64,000 bases of DNA from Telluria aromaticivorans (GCF_013003915.1 NZ_JABAIV010000002.1:1-64000), one strand, 5' to 3'; numbered from the stretch's first letter, positions 29,794 to 38,478 are shown. Numbers and translations are program-made. The notes: generated by a model from the letters alone, not told the origin.

Positions 29794-32070
29794 ATGACCA
29801 CATCCAGCCGCCCCCGCCTTCTTCACCGCCTCGCCCTGTTCGCCGTGCTGCTCCCTGGCGCCGGCGCACCCGTCACTGCCGGCATCCTGGACGAGGTACC
29901 GGACATCGGCGCCGTGACCGACTACCGCCCGAAGATCCCGCTCCGCGTCTATTCGGCCGACAGGGTCCTGATCGGCGAATTCGGCACCGAGCGGCGCGAC
30001 TTCGTCCCGATCGCGAAGATCCCTTCCCAGATGAAGGCGGCCGTGCTGTCCATCGAGGATGCGCGCTTCTACGAGCATGGCGGCATCGACTGGATCCGCG
30101 CGCTCGGCGCCGCCAAGGCCAACCTGGCCAGCCTGGGCGGCGGCTACCGCCAGGGCGGCTCGACCATCACCATGCAGGTCGCGCGCAACTTCTTCCTGTC
30201 GCGCGACAAGACCCTGCCGCGCAAACTGACCGAAGCGGCCCTCGCCTACAAGATCGAACAGGCGCTCACCAAGGACCAGATCCTCGAGGTCTACATGAAC
30301 CAGATCTACCTGGGCCAACGCTCGTATGGTTTTTCCAGCGCGGCGCGCACCTATTTCGGCAAGCCGCTCGAGGCCTTGACGCTGGCCGAGACGGCGATGC
30401 TGGCGGGGCTGCCGCAGAACCCGTCGCGCCACAACCCGGTCGCCAATCCTGAACGCGCGCAGCAGCGCCAGCACACCGTGCTGCGGCGCATGTTCGAGTT
30501 GAAGCACATCACCGAGGCGCAGTACCGGCGCGCCCTGGCCGAACCCCTGAAGGTACGGCAGGACGGTGGCGGGCCGGGTGCGGGGGCGGAGTACGTCGCG
30601 GAACTGGCGCGCCAGGCTGCCTTCACCCGCTTCGGTCAGGCGGCCTACGAGCGCGGCTACAGCGTCATCACGACCATCAATGCAGCGGAACAAAGCGCAG
30701 CCTACGAGGCGGTGCGGCGCAATGCCATCGCCTACGACAAACGCCACGGGTACCGCGGCCCCGAAGCCCGCATCAAGCTGCCGGCGCAAACCGCAGGCCG
30801 CGAGGAAGCCATCGCCACAGCCCTGCAAGGGCGTCCCGCGATCGCGGGCTTCGCGCCGGCCGTCGTGCTGGCCGCTTCGCCGAAGCGGGTGCGCGTGGCG
30901 ACCCGCGACGGCGACACCATCGAGATCACCGGCGCCGGACTCGGTTTCGCTGCTCCCGCCCTGTCGGCCACGGCAAAGGCAGGCCTGCGCCTGGCGCCGG
31001 GAGCCGTGGTGCGCATCAGCAGCGCCGGCAAGGGAACGTGGTCCATCAGCCAGGTGCCGCAGGTCGCTTCGGCCTTCGTCGCGCTCGATGCACAGACCGG
31101 CGCCTACCGCGCGCTGGTCGGCGGCTTCGACTACCAGCTGCAAAAGCTCAACCACGTCACGCAGGCATGGCGCCAGCCGGGGTCCAGCATCAAGCCTTTC
31201 GTGTATTCGGCCGGGCTGGAACAGGGCTTCTTCCCTGGCACGGCCATCCTCGACGAACCATTAGACTTTTCAGATGACAAGGCCTACGCTAACTGGGCAC
31301 CGCGCAACGACGATGGCCTGTACCAGGGCGTCGTGACGGTGCGCCATGCGCTAACGCATTCGCGCAACGTGGCGACAGTGCGCATGCTGCGTTCGCTCGA
31401 CATGAGCGATACGCGCAGCCACCTGGCGCGCTTCGGCTTCGACATGGCGCGCCATCCGTCCAACCTGACCCTGGCCCTCGGCACGGGCGCGGTGACACCG
31501 CTGCAGCTAGCCGGCGCCTATGCGGTGATCGCCAACGGCGGTTATCGCGTTGAACCGCTCCTGATCACCACGATCCAGGACCGCGACGGCAAGGTCCTGT
31601 TCGAGGCGCCACGGCCACGGCCACGCCAGGACAGTGCGCGCTTGCTGGATGCCCGCAACGCCTTCCTGGCCGACAGCATGCTGCGCGACGTTGCCCGCGT
31701 CGGCACCGGCGCGCAGGCCTCGCGCCAGCTGCAGCGCAGCGACCTCGCCGGCAAGACCGGCACCACCAGCAACGCGATCGACGGCTGGTTTGCCGGCTAC
31801 GGCGGCAACGTCGTCGCCGTCGCCTGGATGGGCTACGACGAGCCGCGTTCGCTGGGCAGCCGCGAGTTCGGCTCCACGCTGGCGCTGCCGGTCTGGATCG
31901 ACTACATGCGCGTCGCGCTGGCCAAGGTGCCGGAGCGCGCGCCGGTAGCGCCCGAAGGCGTGGTGCGCGCGGGGGATGACTGGATTTATGCGGAGTTTGC
32001 CGGGCAGGAGCCGCAGCCGTTGGCGGATCCGGCTGCGGGCGTAGCGCCGGTGGCGGATCCCTCGATGTGA
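29794..32070 (+). CDS. Class A penicillin-binding protein (PBP1A family)
   Basis: A bifunctional peptidoglycan synthase of 758 residues. The GT51 transglycosylase domain has the catalytic E88 in LSIEDARFYEHGGID and the later RKLTEAALAYKIEQ and NQIYLGQRSYG motifs. The transpeptidase domain has S464-x-x-K467 (GSSIKPF), the SxN motif SRN, and K654-T-G (AGKTGTT). The N-terminal hydrophobic segment (about residues 10-30, LALFAVLLPGAGAPVTAG) is short and ends like a signal-peptide cleavage site, so the membrane anchor may be weak or absent. Its stop directly abuts the stop of the convergent cytochrome gene. Confidence 0.93.
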   Translation: MTTSSRPRLLHRLALFAVLLPGAGAPVTAGILDEVPDIGAVTDYRPKIPLRVYSADRVLIGEFGTERRDFVPIAKIPSQMKAAVLSIEDARFYEHGGIDWIRALGAAKANLASLGGGYRQGGSTITMQVARNFFLSRDKTLPRKLTEAALAYKIEQALTKDQILEVYMNQIYLGQRSYGFSSAARTYFGKPLEALTLAETAMLAGLPQNPSRHNPVANPERAQQRQHTVLRRMFELKHITEAQYRRALAEPLKVRQDGGGPGAGAEYVAELARQAAFTRFGQAAYERGYSVITTINAAEQSAAYEAVRRNAIAYDKRHGYRGPEARIKLPAQTAGREEAIATALQGRPAIAGFAPAVVLAASPKRVRVATRDGDTIEITGAGLGFAAPALSATAKAGLRLAPGAVVRISSAGKGTWSISQVPQVASAFVALDAQTGAYRALVGGFDYQLQKLNHVTQAWRQPGSSIKPFVYSAGLEQGFFPGTAILDEPLDFSDDKAYANWAPRNDDGLYQGVVTVRHALTHSRNVATVRMLRSLDMSDTRSHLARFGFDMARHPSNLTLALGTGAVTPLQLAGAYAVIANGGYRVEPLLITTIQDRDGKVLFEAPRPRPRQDSARLLDARNAFLADSMLRDVARVGTGAQASRQLQRSDLAGKTGTTSNAIDGWFAGYGGNVVAVAWMGYDEPRSLGSREFGSTLALPVWIDYMRVALAKVPERAPVAPEGVVRAGDDWIYAEFAGQEPQPLADPAAGVAPVADPSM

Positions 32071-32616
32071 TTACCTCGGCGGCATCGGGAACTGGATGGC
32101 AGGCCCCTCGGCAACGCGGTCCGGCGGGACAAAGGCCGGCGCCGGTTTTCCGGCCGGCCCCAGGTGGCGTATGAAGCGGTAAATCGCACGCAGGTCGTCC
32201 TTGTGCATGTCGCGCAAGGTAAACCACGGCATCGGCGGGCGCGTCTTCATCGTGCGCGCCAGCTTGATCCAGTCGTTTTCGCCCATGGCGTTCATGGTCA
32301 GGCGCAGGTTGGATGGATAGGTCGTACCCCAGGGGCCGCGCCAGCCCAGCTGGTCACCGGTAAGCCATTCTTTTTCGGGGACTTGTCCGGCGCTCATGGC
32401 ATAGCCGGCTGTATGGCAATCGTTGCAGCCGCCGATGCGGACGAGATAGCGGCCGCGTTCGATGTCCTTGCCCGGCGCGGCCGTTCCTGCCGCCAGCGCC
32501 GCCTTGGGATGGACGGCATCCTGCGCCGCGCTCGCCGCGTGCGGTAGAGCGAGGGCCGACAGCAGGGCTAGCTGGGTGGCCTTAGCGGCGCACGCCTTCT
32601 GGAGTGAATTGACCAT
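32071..32616 (-). CDS. Periplasmic c-type cytochrome
   Basis: A 181-residue exported monohaem cytochrome c. The signal peptide ends around PHAASAAQ. The haem motif C-x-x-C-H is in IGGCNDCHTAG. Candidate axial methionines are in NAMGEND and RPPMPW. The C-terminal half (DDLRAIYRFIRHLGPAGKPAP) is typical of small diheme-like partners of dehydrogenases, but only one CxxCH is present. I chose the ATG at 32616 because it begins the signal peptide. No partner enzyme is adjacent. Confidence 0.88.
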   Translation of the reverse strand: MVNSLQKACAAKATQLALLSALALPHAASAAQDAVHPKAALAAGTAAPGKDIERGRYLVRIGGCNDCHTAGYAMSAGQVPEKEWLTGDQLGWRGPWGTTYPSNLRLTMNAMGENDWIKLARTMKTRPPMPWFTLRDMHKDDLRAIYRFIRHLGPAGKPAPAFVPPDRVAEGPAIQFPMPPR

Positions 32617-32987
32617 GGCTGCTTTCCTCTCTGGAGACGGTTGTAACCGGTGCCCAATACCGCTGCCCGGCAGCGTAGTCCCCGGAGACCCGCCGCCGAC
32701 GCAGGAAAAAGATAGCGTAAATGCGGCCTTGCGGACCTCTCGCATTGGGGATATGGGCTGGGCTTCGCGCAGCCTCGGCCAGGCCGGCTCACGGCAACTT
32801 CGGGGCCGGTGCCGGCCCATGCGTTCCCTGGCAGCGCCCATCCAATGCGCGATCAGCCTGCCGCAGAAAAAGCACCCGCTTTCGGGCGAACGGAGGCAGA
32901 CAGCCCATCGCCGGCGAATGCTACTATTCCCAGTGTCAGGGAGCCCGCGTATCGGTGCTTTTTCATCGTGTACGCTGGTGTCGTGCC
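32617..32987. other. Intergenic region upstream of the cytochrome gene
   Basis: No supported gene. It holds the 5' flanks of the cytochrome gene (minus strand) and of the GFA-like gene (plus strand). In the GFA frame the stretch from about 32905 reads GECYYSQCQGARVSV, which could be a damaged copy of the missing GFA N-terminus. No terminator-like hairpin stands out. Confidence 0.35.
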
Positions 32988-33350
32988 ATGGCAGCCAGGC
33001 TAGCGCATTGGCCATGCGCAACATGCGCATCGTCACCACTGCCTGGCCCCAAGGAGAACAGTCATGGGGCACTGTTCTACGCCGCCGCCGTCTTCCCGTC
33101 CGATGCGGTGACGGTTGAAGGCGTGCCTCGCGAGTATGCGGGGCGGTTCTTCTGTCCCCGCTGCGGCTCGTCCCTGTTCGCAAGGAGCGAGGACGAAGTC
33201 GAAGTCCACCTGGGAGCACTGGATGAACCCAGCCAGCTGGCGCCCACTTACGAATGCTGGGTGATCCGGCGCGAAGCCTGGTTGCCGCCGTTTCCGCTCG
33301 CCAGGCAATACGAGCGCAATCGCGCGTCCACAAACCGCAGCGAGGAGTGA
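32988..33350 (+). pseudogene. GFA-family protein with damaged N-terminus
   Basis: The glutathione-dependent formaldehyde-activating (GFA) fold binds zinc through cysteines. From about residue 30 the match is good: HGALFYAAAVFPSDAVTVEG, then REYAGRFFCPRCGS and the tail CWVIRREAWLPPFP. The expected first zinc motif (G-x-C-x-C-G) is absent, and the sequence before HGALF (CATCASSPLPGPKENS) does not fit the family. ATG 32988 is the only ATG that gives a compact protein. The gene has either lost its front or diverged there. The next gene starts right after its stop. Confidence 0.5.
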
Positions 33351-33767
33351 ATGATGCGAACCCTGCCCGTCCGGCTGCACCCGCGACAAGACCTGCGCGG
33401 CGCGCTGGCATCGATTCTGGCCGACACCGGGGGCGGCGCTGCCTTTGTCTTGCAGGGAATCGGCAGCCTGAGCGTGGCGCGGATCCGGTTTGCCGGCAAG
33501 CCCGAGGCTACCGAACTGCGAGGCGACCTCGAAATCCTCACCCTGGCGGGGTCCTTGTCGTCCGACGGCTGGCATTTGCATATCACCGTGGCCGATGCAC
33601 AGGGACGCGTCACGGGCGGCCATGTGGCGCCGGGGTGCATCGTTCGCACCACGGCCGAGATCCTGCTGGCGCTGCTGCCGGAAAATGCGTTCAGCCGCGA
33701 ACCGGATGCGGAATCGGGCTGCAATGAGCTGGTGATCCGGCCGGTCGCGCCGCCGGGCGGCGCCTGA
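33351..33767 (+). CDS. PPC/DUF296-domain protein
   Basis: A 138-residue protein of the PCC (DUF296) fold, a trimeric domain seen alone in bacteria and fused to AT-hooks in plants. Markers are LRGALASILADTGGGAAFVLQGIGSLSVARIRF, the His motif WHLHITVAD and GGHVAPGCIV. Its bacterial role is unknown. ATG ATG follows the stop of the GFA-like frame with no gap. Its own stop is three bases from the convergent neighbour. Confidence 0.85.
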   Translation: MMRTLPVRLHPRQDLRGALASILADTGGGAAFVLQGIGSLSVARIRFAGKPEATELRGDLEILTLAGSLSSDGWHLHITVADAQGRVTGGHVAPGCIVRTTAEILLALLPENAFSREPDAESGCNELVIRPVAPPGGA

Positions 33768-33770
33768 ACT

Positions 33771-34145
33771 TCAGTCGGCCACCACGTGCCAGACGCCCTT
33801 CATCTTGTCGCCCTTGCGCTCGCCCGGCTTGGCATCGTTGGCGAACAGGTACAGCGGCTTGCCCTTGTAGGCCAGCTGTTTGCTGCCGTCGTCGCGCGTG
33901 ACGATCGAGTACGGTGATTCGATCCGCTCGACGGTGAGCGGAACCGGTGGCCACATCTTCGCGCACTGGGCATTGCAGCTGCTCTTGCCGGAGCCGGCGA
34001 TATCCTTGTCATAGGTATAGATCGTCATGCCCGCGCCGTTGACCAGGATGCCGTCGGCCACGTTGACGGGTTGTGCAATGGCGTCACCGGCGGCCAGCAG
34101 GAGCGCAGCGCCGAGGGCCGCAAGCAGGGGGTGAATCGCTTTCAT
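33771..34145 (-). CDS. Secreted COG4315-type repeat protein
   Basis: A 124-residue exported protein of the family of predicted lipoproteins with Y-x-[FWY]-x-x-D repeats. The signal peptide runs to about AAGDAIAQ. One repeat reads MTIYTYDKDIAGSGKSSCNAQC, with cysteines spaced as in the family (SSCNAQCAKMWPP). A second reads PLYLFANDAKPGE. GGGAG seven bases upstream supports the ATG at 34145 over one two codons earlier. Function unknown; the family is often near electron-transfer genes. Confidence 0.85.
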   Translation of the reverse strand: MKAIHPLLAALGAALLLAAGDAIAQPVNVADGILVNGAGMTIYTYDKDIAGSGKSSCNAQCAKMWPPVPLTVERIESPYSIVTRDDGSKQLAYKGKPLYLFANDAKPGERKGDKMKGVWHVVAD

Positions 34146-34277
34146 GGCCATCTCCCGGAAAATGGACTGCATGTGTCCAGTATAGGCCGGGGATCGGGCG
34201 TTTGCGGCGAAGATGCATCGCATGCAGCGGCAAGCTTTCCGCGCGTGAAAGGAAGCAAGCCCGGCGGTTTCAGGCGC

Positions 34278-34571
34278 TCAGCTTGCGACCATACGGTGAT
34301 CCCGCGCCCATTCACGCAATGCGTCGTTGAGACGGGTTTGCCAGCCCTCGCCCGTTCCCTTGAATGCCTCGACAAGGTCACGATCCAGGCGAATGTTGGT
34401 CGCCACTTTGGTTCCACTTCCGGCAGGCCGCCCGCGGCCACGAGTGGGCGTGACTGCTGCCCATTGCGCATCGGTGTAGGGGATCGCGTCGGGGTCCTGC
34501 ATGGCCGCTTTGGTGATGGCAGCGTCCTCTGCTTGAGTAGGGAGAACCGTTCCCGGTTTAAGTTTCGGCAT
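34278..34571 (-). CDS. brnA: BrnA-type antitoxin
   Basis: A 97-residue antitoxin that binds and neutralises BrnT and represses the operon. The C-terminal ribbon-helix-helix is recognisable (VATNIRLDRDLVEAFKGTGEGWQTRLNDALREW). The N-terminal half (TPTRGRGRPAGSG) would hold the toxin. It starts inside brnT with a 14-base overlap, so it is translated from the same messenger. The last residues, REWARDHRM, are typical of the family. Confidence 0.9.
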   Translation of the reverse strand: MPKLKPGTVLPTQAEDAAITKAAMQDPDAIPYTDAQWAAVTPTRGRGRPAGSGTKVATNIRLDRDLVEAFKGTGEGWQTRLNDALREWARDHRMVAS

Positions 34572-34824
34572 ATCGTTGCACCTCTCTCAAATTTGCTTTA
34601 CGCAGGCTGATAATGCGGCGTACTTCTTCACGGTCCACATACACCACGTAATAAAGACGGTCGCTGATATAGGCGATCGCGCACATGCGTGTTTCGCCGT
34701 AGTCGTAGCGCTCATCCTTCCACGTCAGTGCGTCCTCCCATTCGATCGCTGCGGCCGCCGCCAACGAAATACCGTGTTTCCCGGTATTGGCCTTGTCCTT
34801 CGTGGTATCGAATGCGATCTCCAT
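34558..34824 (-). CDS. brnT: BrnT-type ribonuclease toxin
   Basis: An 88-residue RelE-fold toxin that cleaves RNA. Family motifs: the opening MEIAFDTTKDKANTGKHGIS, WEDALTW, then RMCAIAYISDRLYYVVYV and RRIISLRKANLREVQRY with the catalytic Arg/Lys set. The ATG at 34824 matches the family start. It lies seven bases past a near-perfect -10 box, so the messenger is probably leaderless or nearly so. Confidence 0.9.
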   Translation of the reverse strand: MEIAFDTTKDKANTGKHGISLAAAAAIEWEDALTWKDERYDYGETRMCAIAYISDRLYYVVYVDREEVRRIISLRKANLREVQRYAET

Positions 34825-34830
34825 AACATA

Positions 34831-34875
34831 ATTGTAGATACATTAAATGGAGATGTCAAAATATTTGTATCTACA
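34831..34875 (-). promoter_or_regulatory. brnTA promoter and operator
   Basis: On the minus strand, TTGACA (34854-34859) and TACAAT (34831-34836) are separated by exactly 17 bp, a near-consensus sigma-70 promoter. The inverted pair TGTAGATAC (34833-34841) and GTATCTACA (34867-34875) overlaps the -10 and flanks the -35. It fits the site where BrnA would bind and shut the promoter. The distal arm overlaps the end of the gluconokinase gene. Confidence 0.8.
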
Positions 34876-35404
34876 AATATTCATTCTTCAGACTGGCTAC
34901 TACGTGCTCTACCAGCATGGACGGCGACTGGCGCAGGTCAAGCGTCATGCCGCCCTCGTCTCGCTGCAGTGGCTCGAGATCGCGCAATTGGCTGTCGAGC
35001 AGCGACTGCGGCATGAAGTGGCCCGCTCGCGCAGCCATCCGCTGCGCGATCAGCCCGCGCTCGCCGTGCAGATGGACGAAGCGGACAGCACCACTGTCGC
35101 CGCGTAAGATGTCGCGGTAAGCGCGCTTCAGGGCGGAGCATGCCAGCACTACCTGCTCGCCCGCGTCCCATGCGTGCTCGATCTCTGCACGCAGCGCCTG
35201 CAGCCATCCCTGCCGGTCCGCATCGCTCAGCGGCACACCGGCTGACATCTTCGCCACGTTTTCCATAGGATGAAAGCGGTCGCCCTCAATGAAACGAGCG
35301 CCCAGAGTTTGCGCCAGGCGCATGCCGACTTCGCTCTTGCCGCATCCGCTCACACCCATGACAACCCAAGCAATCGGCGCTTTCCTACGTGCATTCGTTT
35401 TCAT
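34871..35404 (-). CDS. gntK: Gluconokinase
   Basis: Phosphorylates gluconate to 6-phosphogluconate for the Entner-Doudoroff and pentose phosphate routes. The 177-residue protein has the P-loop GVSGCGKS, FIEGDRFHP, the lid region and the conserved CSALKRAYRDILR and HFMPQSLLDSQL motifs. I start at the ATG at 35404. An ATG six codons further up (35422) is possible, and neither has a strong ribosome site. The gene is on the same strand as brnTA, whose promoter is nested at its 3' end. Confidence 0.93.
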   Translation of the reverse strand: MKTNARRKAPIAWVVMGVSGCGKSEVGMRLAQTLGARFIEGDRFHPMENVAKMSAGVPLSDADRQGWLQALRAEIEHAWDAGEQVVLACSALKRAYRDILRGDSGAVRFVHLHGERGLIAQRMAARAGHFMPQSLLDSQLRDLEPLQRDEGGMTLDLRQSPSMLVEHVVASLKNEYL

Positions 35405-35440
35405 CAACGTATTCTCGCGCATCCTAGGCAGGCTTAGGGC

Positions 35441-35469
35441 GCATCAGCAGAAATCCCGGCTCTGCGAGC
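35441..35469. repeat. 29-bp direct repeat, left copy
   Basis: It begins GCATCAGCAGAAATCC and ends GGCTCTGCGAGC. It is identical to 38841-38869, where the same bases encode the last codons and stop of dnaE2. Here it has no gene attached. The two copies bound a 3.4-kb segment. Confidence 0.85.
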
Positions 35470-35538
35470 TTAAGAATGCCTAACAAAACCACTTACTTGC
35501 CCTGATAGAAACGACCTCGTACACTGCGGCAATCCGAC

Positions 35539-36714
35539 TGTCCGCTTTCGGCCCAGCCTGTGTAAAAATGTAAGGCCGCGTAAACGAAACCGCATCGGTA
35601 AACGTTGAGCCAGTATCTCATCACTACGGGTGCCACATGAAGCGCTTTATCGAAGGCGAAGATCGCGGACAGGGCACGCTGTTTCCGGAGCACCTGGACG
35701 ACTATGTGACCGAGAATTATCCGGTTCGTGTTGTCGATGTATTTGTCGAAGAGCTTGATCTTGCCAGCCTCGGATTCGAGCGCGTACATCCGGCAAAGAC
35801 GGGGCGACCGGCCTACCATCCCGCCGTGCTGCTCAAGCTCTACATTTACGGCTATCTCAACCGTATTCAATCGAGCCGGCGGCTGGAACGGGAAGCCCAG
35901 CGAAACGTCGAACTGATGTGGCTGACGGGTTGCCTGGCGCCGGACTTCAAGACGATAGCGAACTTCCGAAAAGATAAGGGCAAGGCGATCGGCAAGGTCT
36001 GCCGGCAGTTCGTCGTTCTGTTCCAGCAGCTGGATCTTTTCTCCGATGCAGTCGTCGCGATCGACGGAAGCAAATTCAAGGCCGTCAACAGCAGTGACCG
36101 CAACTTCACCGATGCGAAACTCAAGCGCCGGATGGCAGAGATCGAAGCGAATATCGGTCGCTACCTGGCGGAACTTGACACGGCTGACCGTCAGGAGCCA
36201 GCCACTTGGCGCTCAAGTTGCAAAGCCTGCCCACTCAAGGATAAGTGCACGCCGAGCTCGCAGCGGCGCGTGACCCGTTGGGAACATCAGGACGTGCTCG
36301 ACGACATGCAGGCGCGTCTTGAACAGGCGCCAGACGCCATGCGAATCCGGCGTTCGACTGTCGAGCATCCGTACGCGACGATCAAGGCGTGGATGGGAGC
36401 AACGCACTTCCTGACAAAAGGCCTGGAGCGTGTGAAAGCCGAGATGAGCCTGCACGTGCTCGCCTATAACTTCAGGCGCTTGATGGCGATTCTGGGCATT
36501 GAAAAGATGCTGGCAGCAATCCGGGCGTATGCCCGTTTTCTGACGCTGCATGCCCTGCTTGAAGCGTTCTCTGTGCTGACATTGATGAAACTGCCCAATT
36601 GGGACTACGCGGCCTGGAACGCTTCGTTGTTTTCCAGGATGAGCGTTGGCGCGTACAAATCGGCCGCCAGTCCTTCAATTTGAGTTTTTACACAGGCTGG
36701 GCCAAGAGCGGACG
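35539..36714 (+). mobile_element. IS1182-type element with internal deletion
   Basis: About 1.18 kb bounded by 30-bp inverted ends (35539-35568 and 36685-36714) that match at 27 of 30 positions; the inner part TTTTTACACAGGCTGGGCC is exact. Inside is one transposase gene that lacks its middle. No clear target duplication is visible at the ends. The ends remain good, so the element could still be moved by a full-length relative. Confidence 0.8.
35637..36683 (+). pseudogene. IS1182-family transposase missing its central catalytic part
   Basis: A 348-residue open frame; intact IS1182 transposases are about 450-500 residues. The DUF772 N-terminal part is complete (GRPAYHPAVLLKLYIYGYLN, LAPDFKTIANFRKD), with the first catalytic aspartate in VAIDGSKFKAVN. 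The C-terminal part is also complete, with the glutamate in STVEHPYATIKAWMG and LHVLAYNFRRLM. Between residue 187 (near RQEPAT) and CKACPLKDKC about 110 residues are missing, including the second catalytic aspartate (the DRGYF region). The deletion is in frame, so a protein may still be made, but it cannot carry out transposition. Confidence 0.85.
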
Positions 36715-36882
36715 TCCGCAGTTGTAGCGAGCTGCAGACGATGCAGCCAGCCACCGAAGTTTCTTTACGTGGCCGGTCGGCTAAGTCCCCAATCCCAAAG
36801 TATGATTGCCGACAGAGCACCTTGTAGCATGACACCTTGGATATGAGACCCGATTTATCCTGAAACTGGATCGCGAGGTGAT

Positions 36883-38478
36883 ATGGAAAAACGTCTTGTG
36901 TTCGCTGTTGCGGTTGTAGGTGTCGTCCTCGCGATCATCGTACCCCCATGGCTGGCCTGGAACGAAGCGCAGCGTCAGGCCTATCAGACCGAGAGCACAC
37001 TCGCGCTCGGGTATGCGAAAGACGTCCTTCGCCGACTTGATGAAACTGGAGGTCAGTCCCTCCAAGGCATTGAACGGCTGGAGCGCATCGGTTCGGGGCC
37101 TTGCTCGCCTGAGGCGCAGGCACTGATGCGGCAGATCGATCTGACGTCGACCTATATTCAGGCGATTGGACACATCAGTAACGGCACGCTGATTTGTTCG
37201 TCGATGGGCTATGCGCCTGTATCACTCGGGGCGCAAGCATTCCGATCGTCCACCGGAGTTATCCTTTATACAGCCATACCAATCGGCGACAGCATAATGA
37301 GTCGGCTCGTTGGTTTTCAGCGCGGTAAATTCGTAGCGTTGTTTCACCGCGACCTGCCGCTCGACACCTGGACCGCCGTGCCAGGCGTATCGCTAGGCGT
37401 TGTGCATCTGGATTTACCGGTTACGGGGGATCCAATTATCCACCGCGGACATGTAGACGGTCGTTGGCGGCTGCGGTTGGAGAGGCGGTTTGACACGACG
37501 TTTGTCGCCGACGGTTACCTTGTTGCCGTCGTGCGGTCACGGCGATTTCCAATTGTCGGCATTGCCGCGGTGCCGGAAATTCATTTAAGCCACCAGACAA
37601 TGAACCTGGCGAAGCGTCTGGTACCAGCGAGCATGTTGGCCGGACTGGCGTTGGCGGTTGCAATCGTATTGCTCGCAAGACGCCAGGTCTCGCTTGCGAA
37701 TTCGTTGAGGCAAGGCTTGCGCCACCACGAATTTTTTCTGGCTTACCAGCCGGTCGTTGAGCTGACGAGCGGTCGCTGGGTAGGCGTGGAGGCGCTGTTG
37801 CGCTGGCGCCGTCCTACTGGCGAACTGATCGGCCCCGACGTGTTCATTGCCGTTGCCGAACAAACCGGTACTATCAACAGGCTGACTGAGCGAGTGCTAG
37901 AACTTTTGCAACACGATCTGGGCGACTTTCTAGTGCATCACCCGGAATTCCATATTGCACTGAACCTCTCGGCGCACGATCTGACCTGCGATAACATTGT
38001 CAGAATGCTCGAAAGGCTGCTCATGGAGACGGGCGCAAAGCCCGCGAACTTGATCGTTGAAGTAACCGAGCGGGCGTTACTCGACTTAGCGTCCGCCGGG
38101 CCGGTGCTCGCAGCCTTGCGAGCACGGGGAATCGAAGTAGCAATCGACGATTTCGGCACTGGCTACTCGAGTTTGTCGTACCTTGAGTCGCTTGAACTGG
38201 ATTTCCTGAAGATCGACCGCTGCTTTATCGAGACAATTGGCACGCGGGCCCCGACCAGCCAAGTGGTACAACATATCATCGCGATAGCCCGTACCATGGG
38301 ATTGCGGATGGTCGCCGAGGGCGTAGAAACCGAAGCGCAGGCACGTTACCTTGCCGAGCATGGGGTGCAATATGCCCAAGGATGGCTTTTTGCGAAAGCC
38401 ATGTCCTTCAAGGAGCTTGTAAGCGCTTTAAACGAGCACGGGTCGACGGTGAACGTGACCGCAACCAATGACCGCTAG
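36883..38478 (+). CDS. CSS-motif EAL-domain cyclic-di-GMP phosphodiesterase
   Basis: A 531-residue membrane phosphodiesterase of the PdeC/YjcC type. A transmembrane helix (7-25) and a second (about 245-265) bracket a periplasmic CSS domain with C74 and the CSS triplet at 105-107. DsbA/DsbB-made disulfides control such proteins. The EAL domain shows EALLRWRR, LNLSAHDL, EVTERALL, the DDFGTGYSS loop, LKIDRCFI and AEGVETEAQ, so all usual metal and catalytic residues are present. GAGGTG precedes the ATG. The gene is visibly less GC-rich than its neighbours and lies in the segment bounded by the 29-bp repeats, both signs of acquisition. Confidence 0.92.
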   Translation: MEKRLVFAVAVVGVVLAIIVPPWLAWNEAQRQAYQTESTLALGYAKDVLRRLDETGGQSLQGIERLERIGSGPCSPEAQALMRQIDLTSTYIQAIGHISNGTLICSSMGYAPVSLGAQAFRSSTGVILYTAIPIGDSIMSRLVGFQRGKFVALFHRDLPLDTWTAVPGVSLGVVHLDLPVTGDPIIHRGHVDGRWRLRLERRFDTTFVADGYLVAVVRSRRFPIVGIAAVPEIHLSHQTMNLAKRLVPASMLAGLALAVAIVLLARRQVSLANSLRQGLRHHEFFLAYQPVVELTSGRWVGVEALLRWRRPTGELIGPDVFIAVAEQTGTINRLTERVLELLQHDLGDFLVHHPEFHIALNLSAHDLTCDNIVRMLERLLMETGAKPANLIVEVTERALLDLASAGPVLAALRARGIEVAIDDFGTGYSSLSYLESLELDFLKIDRCFIETIGTRAPTSQVVQHIIAIARTMGLRMVAEGVETEAQARYLAEHGVQYAQGWLFAKAMSFKELVSALNEHGSTVNVTATNDR

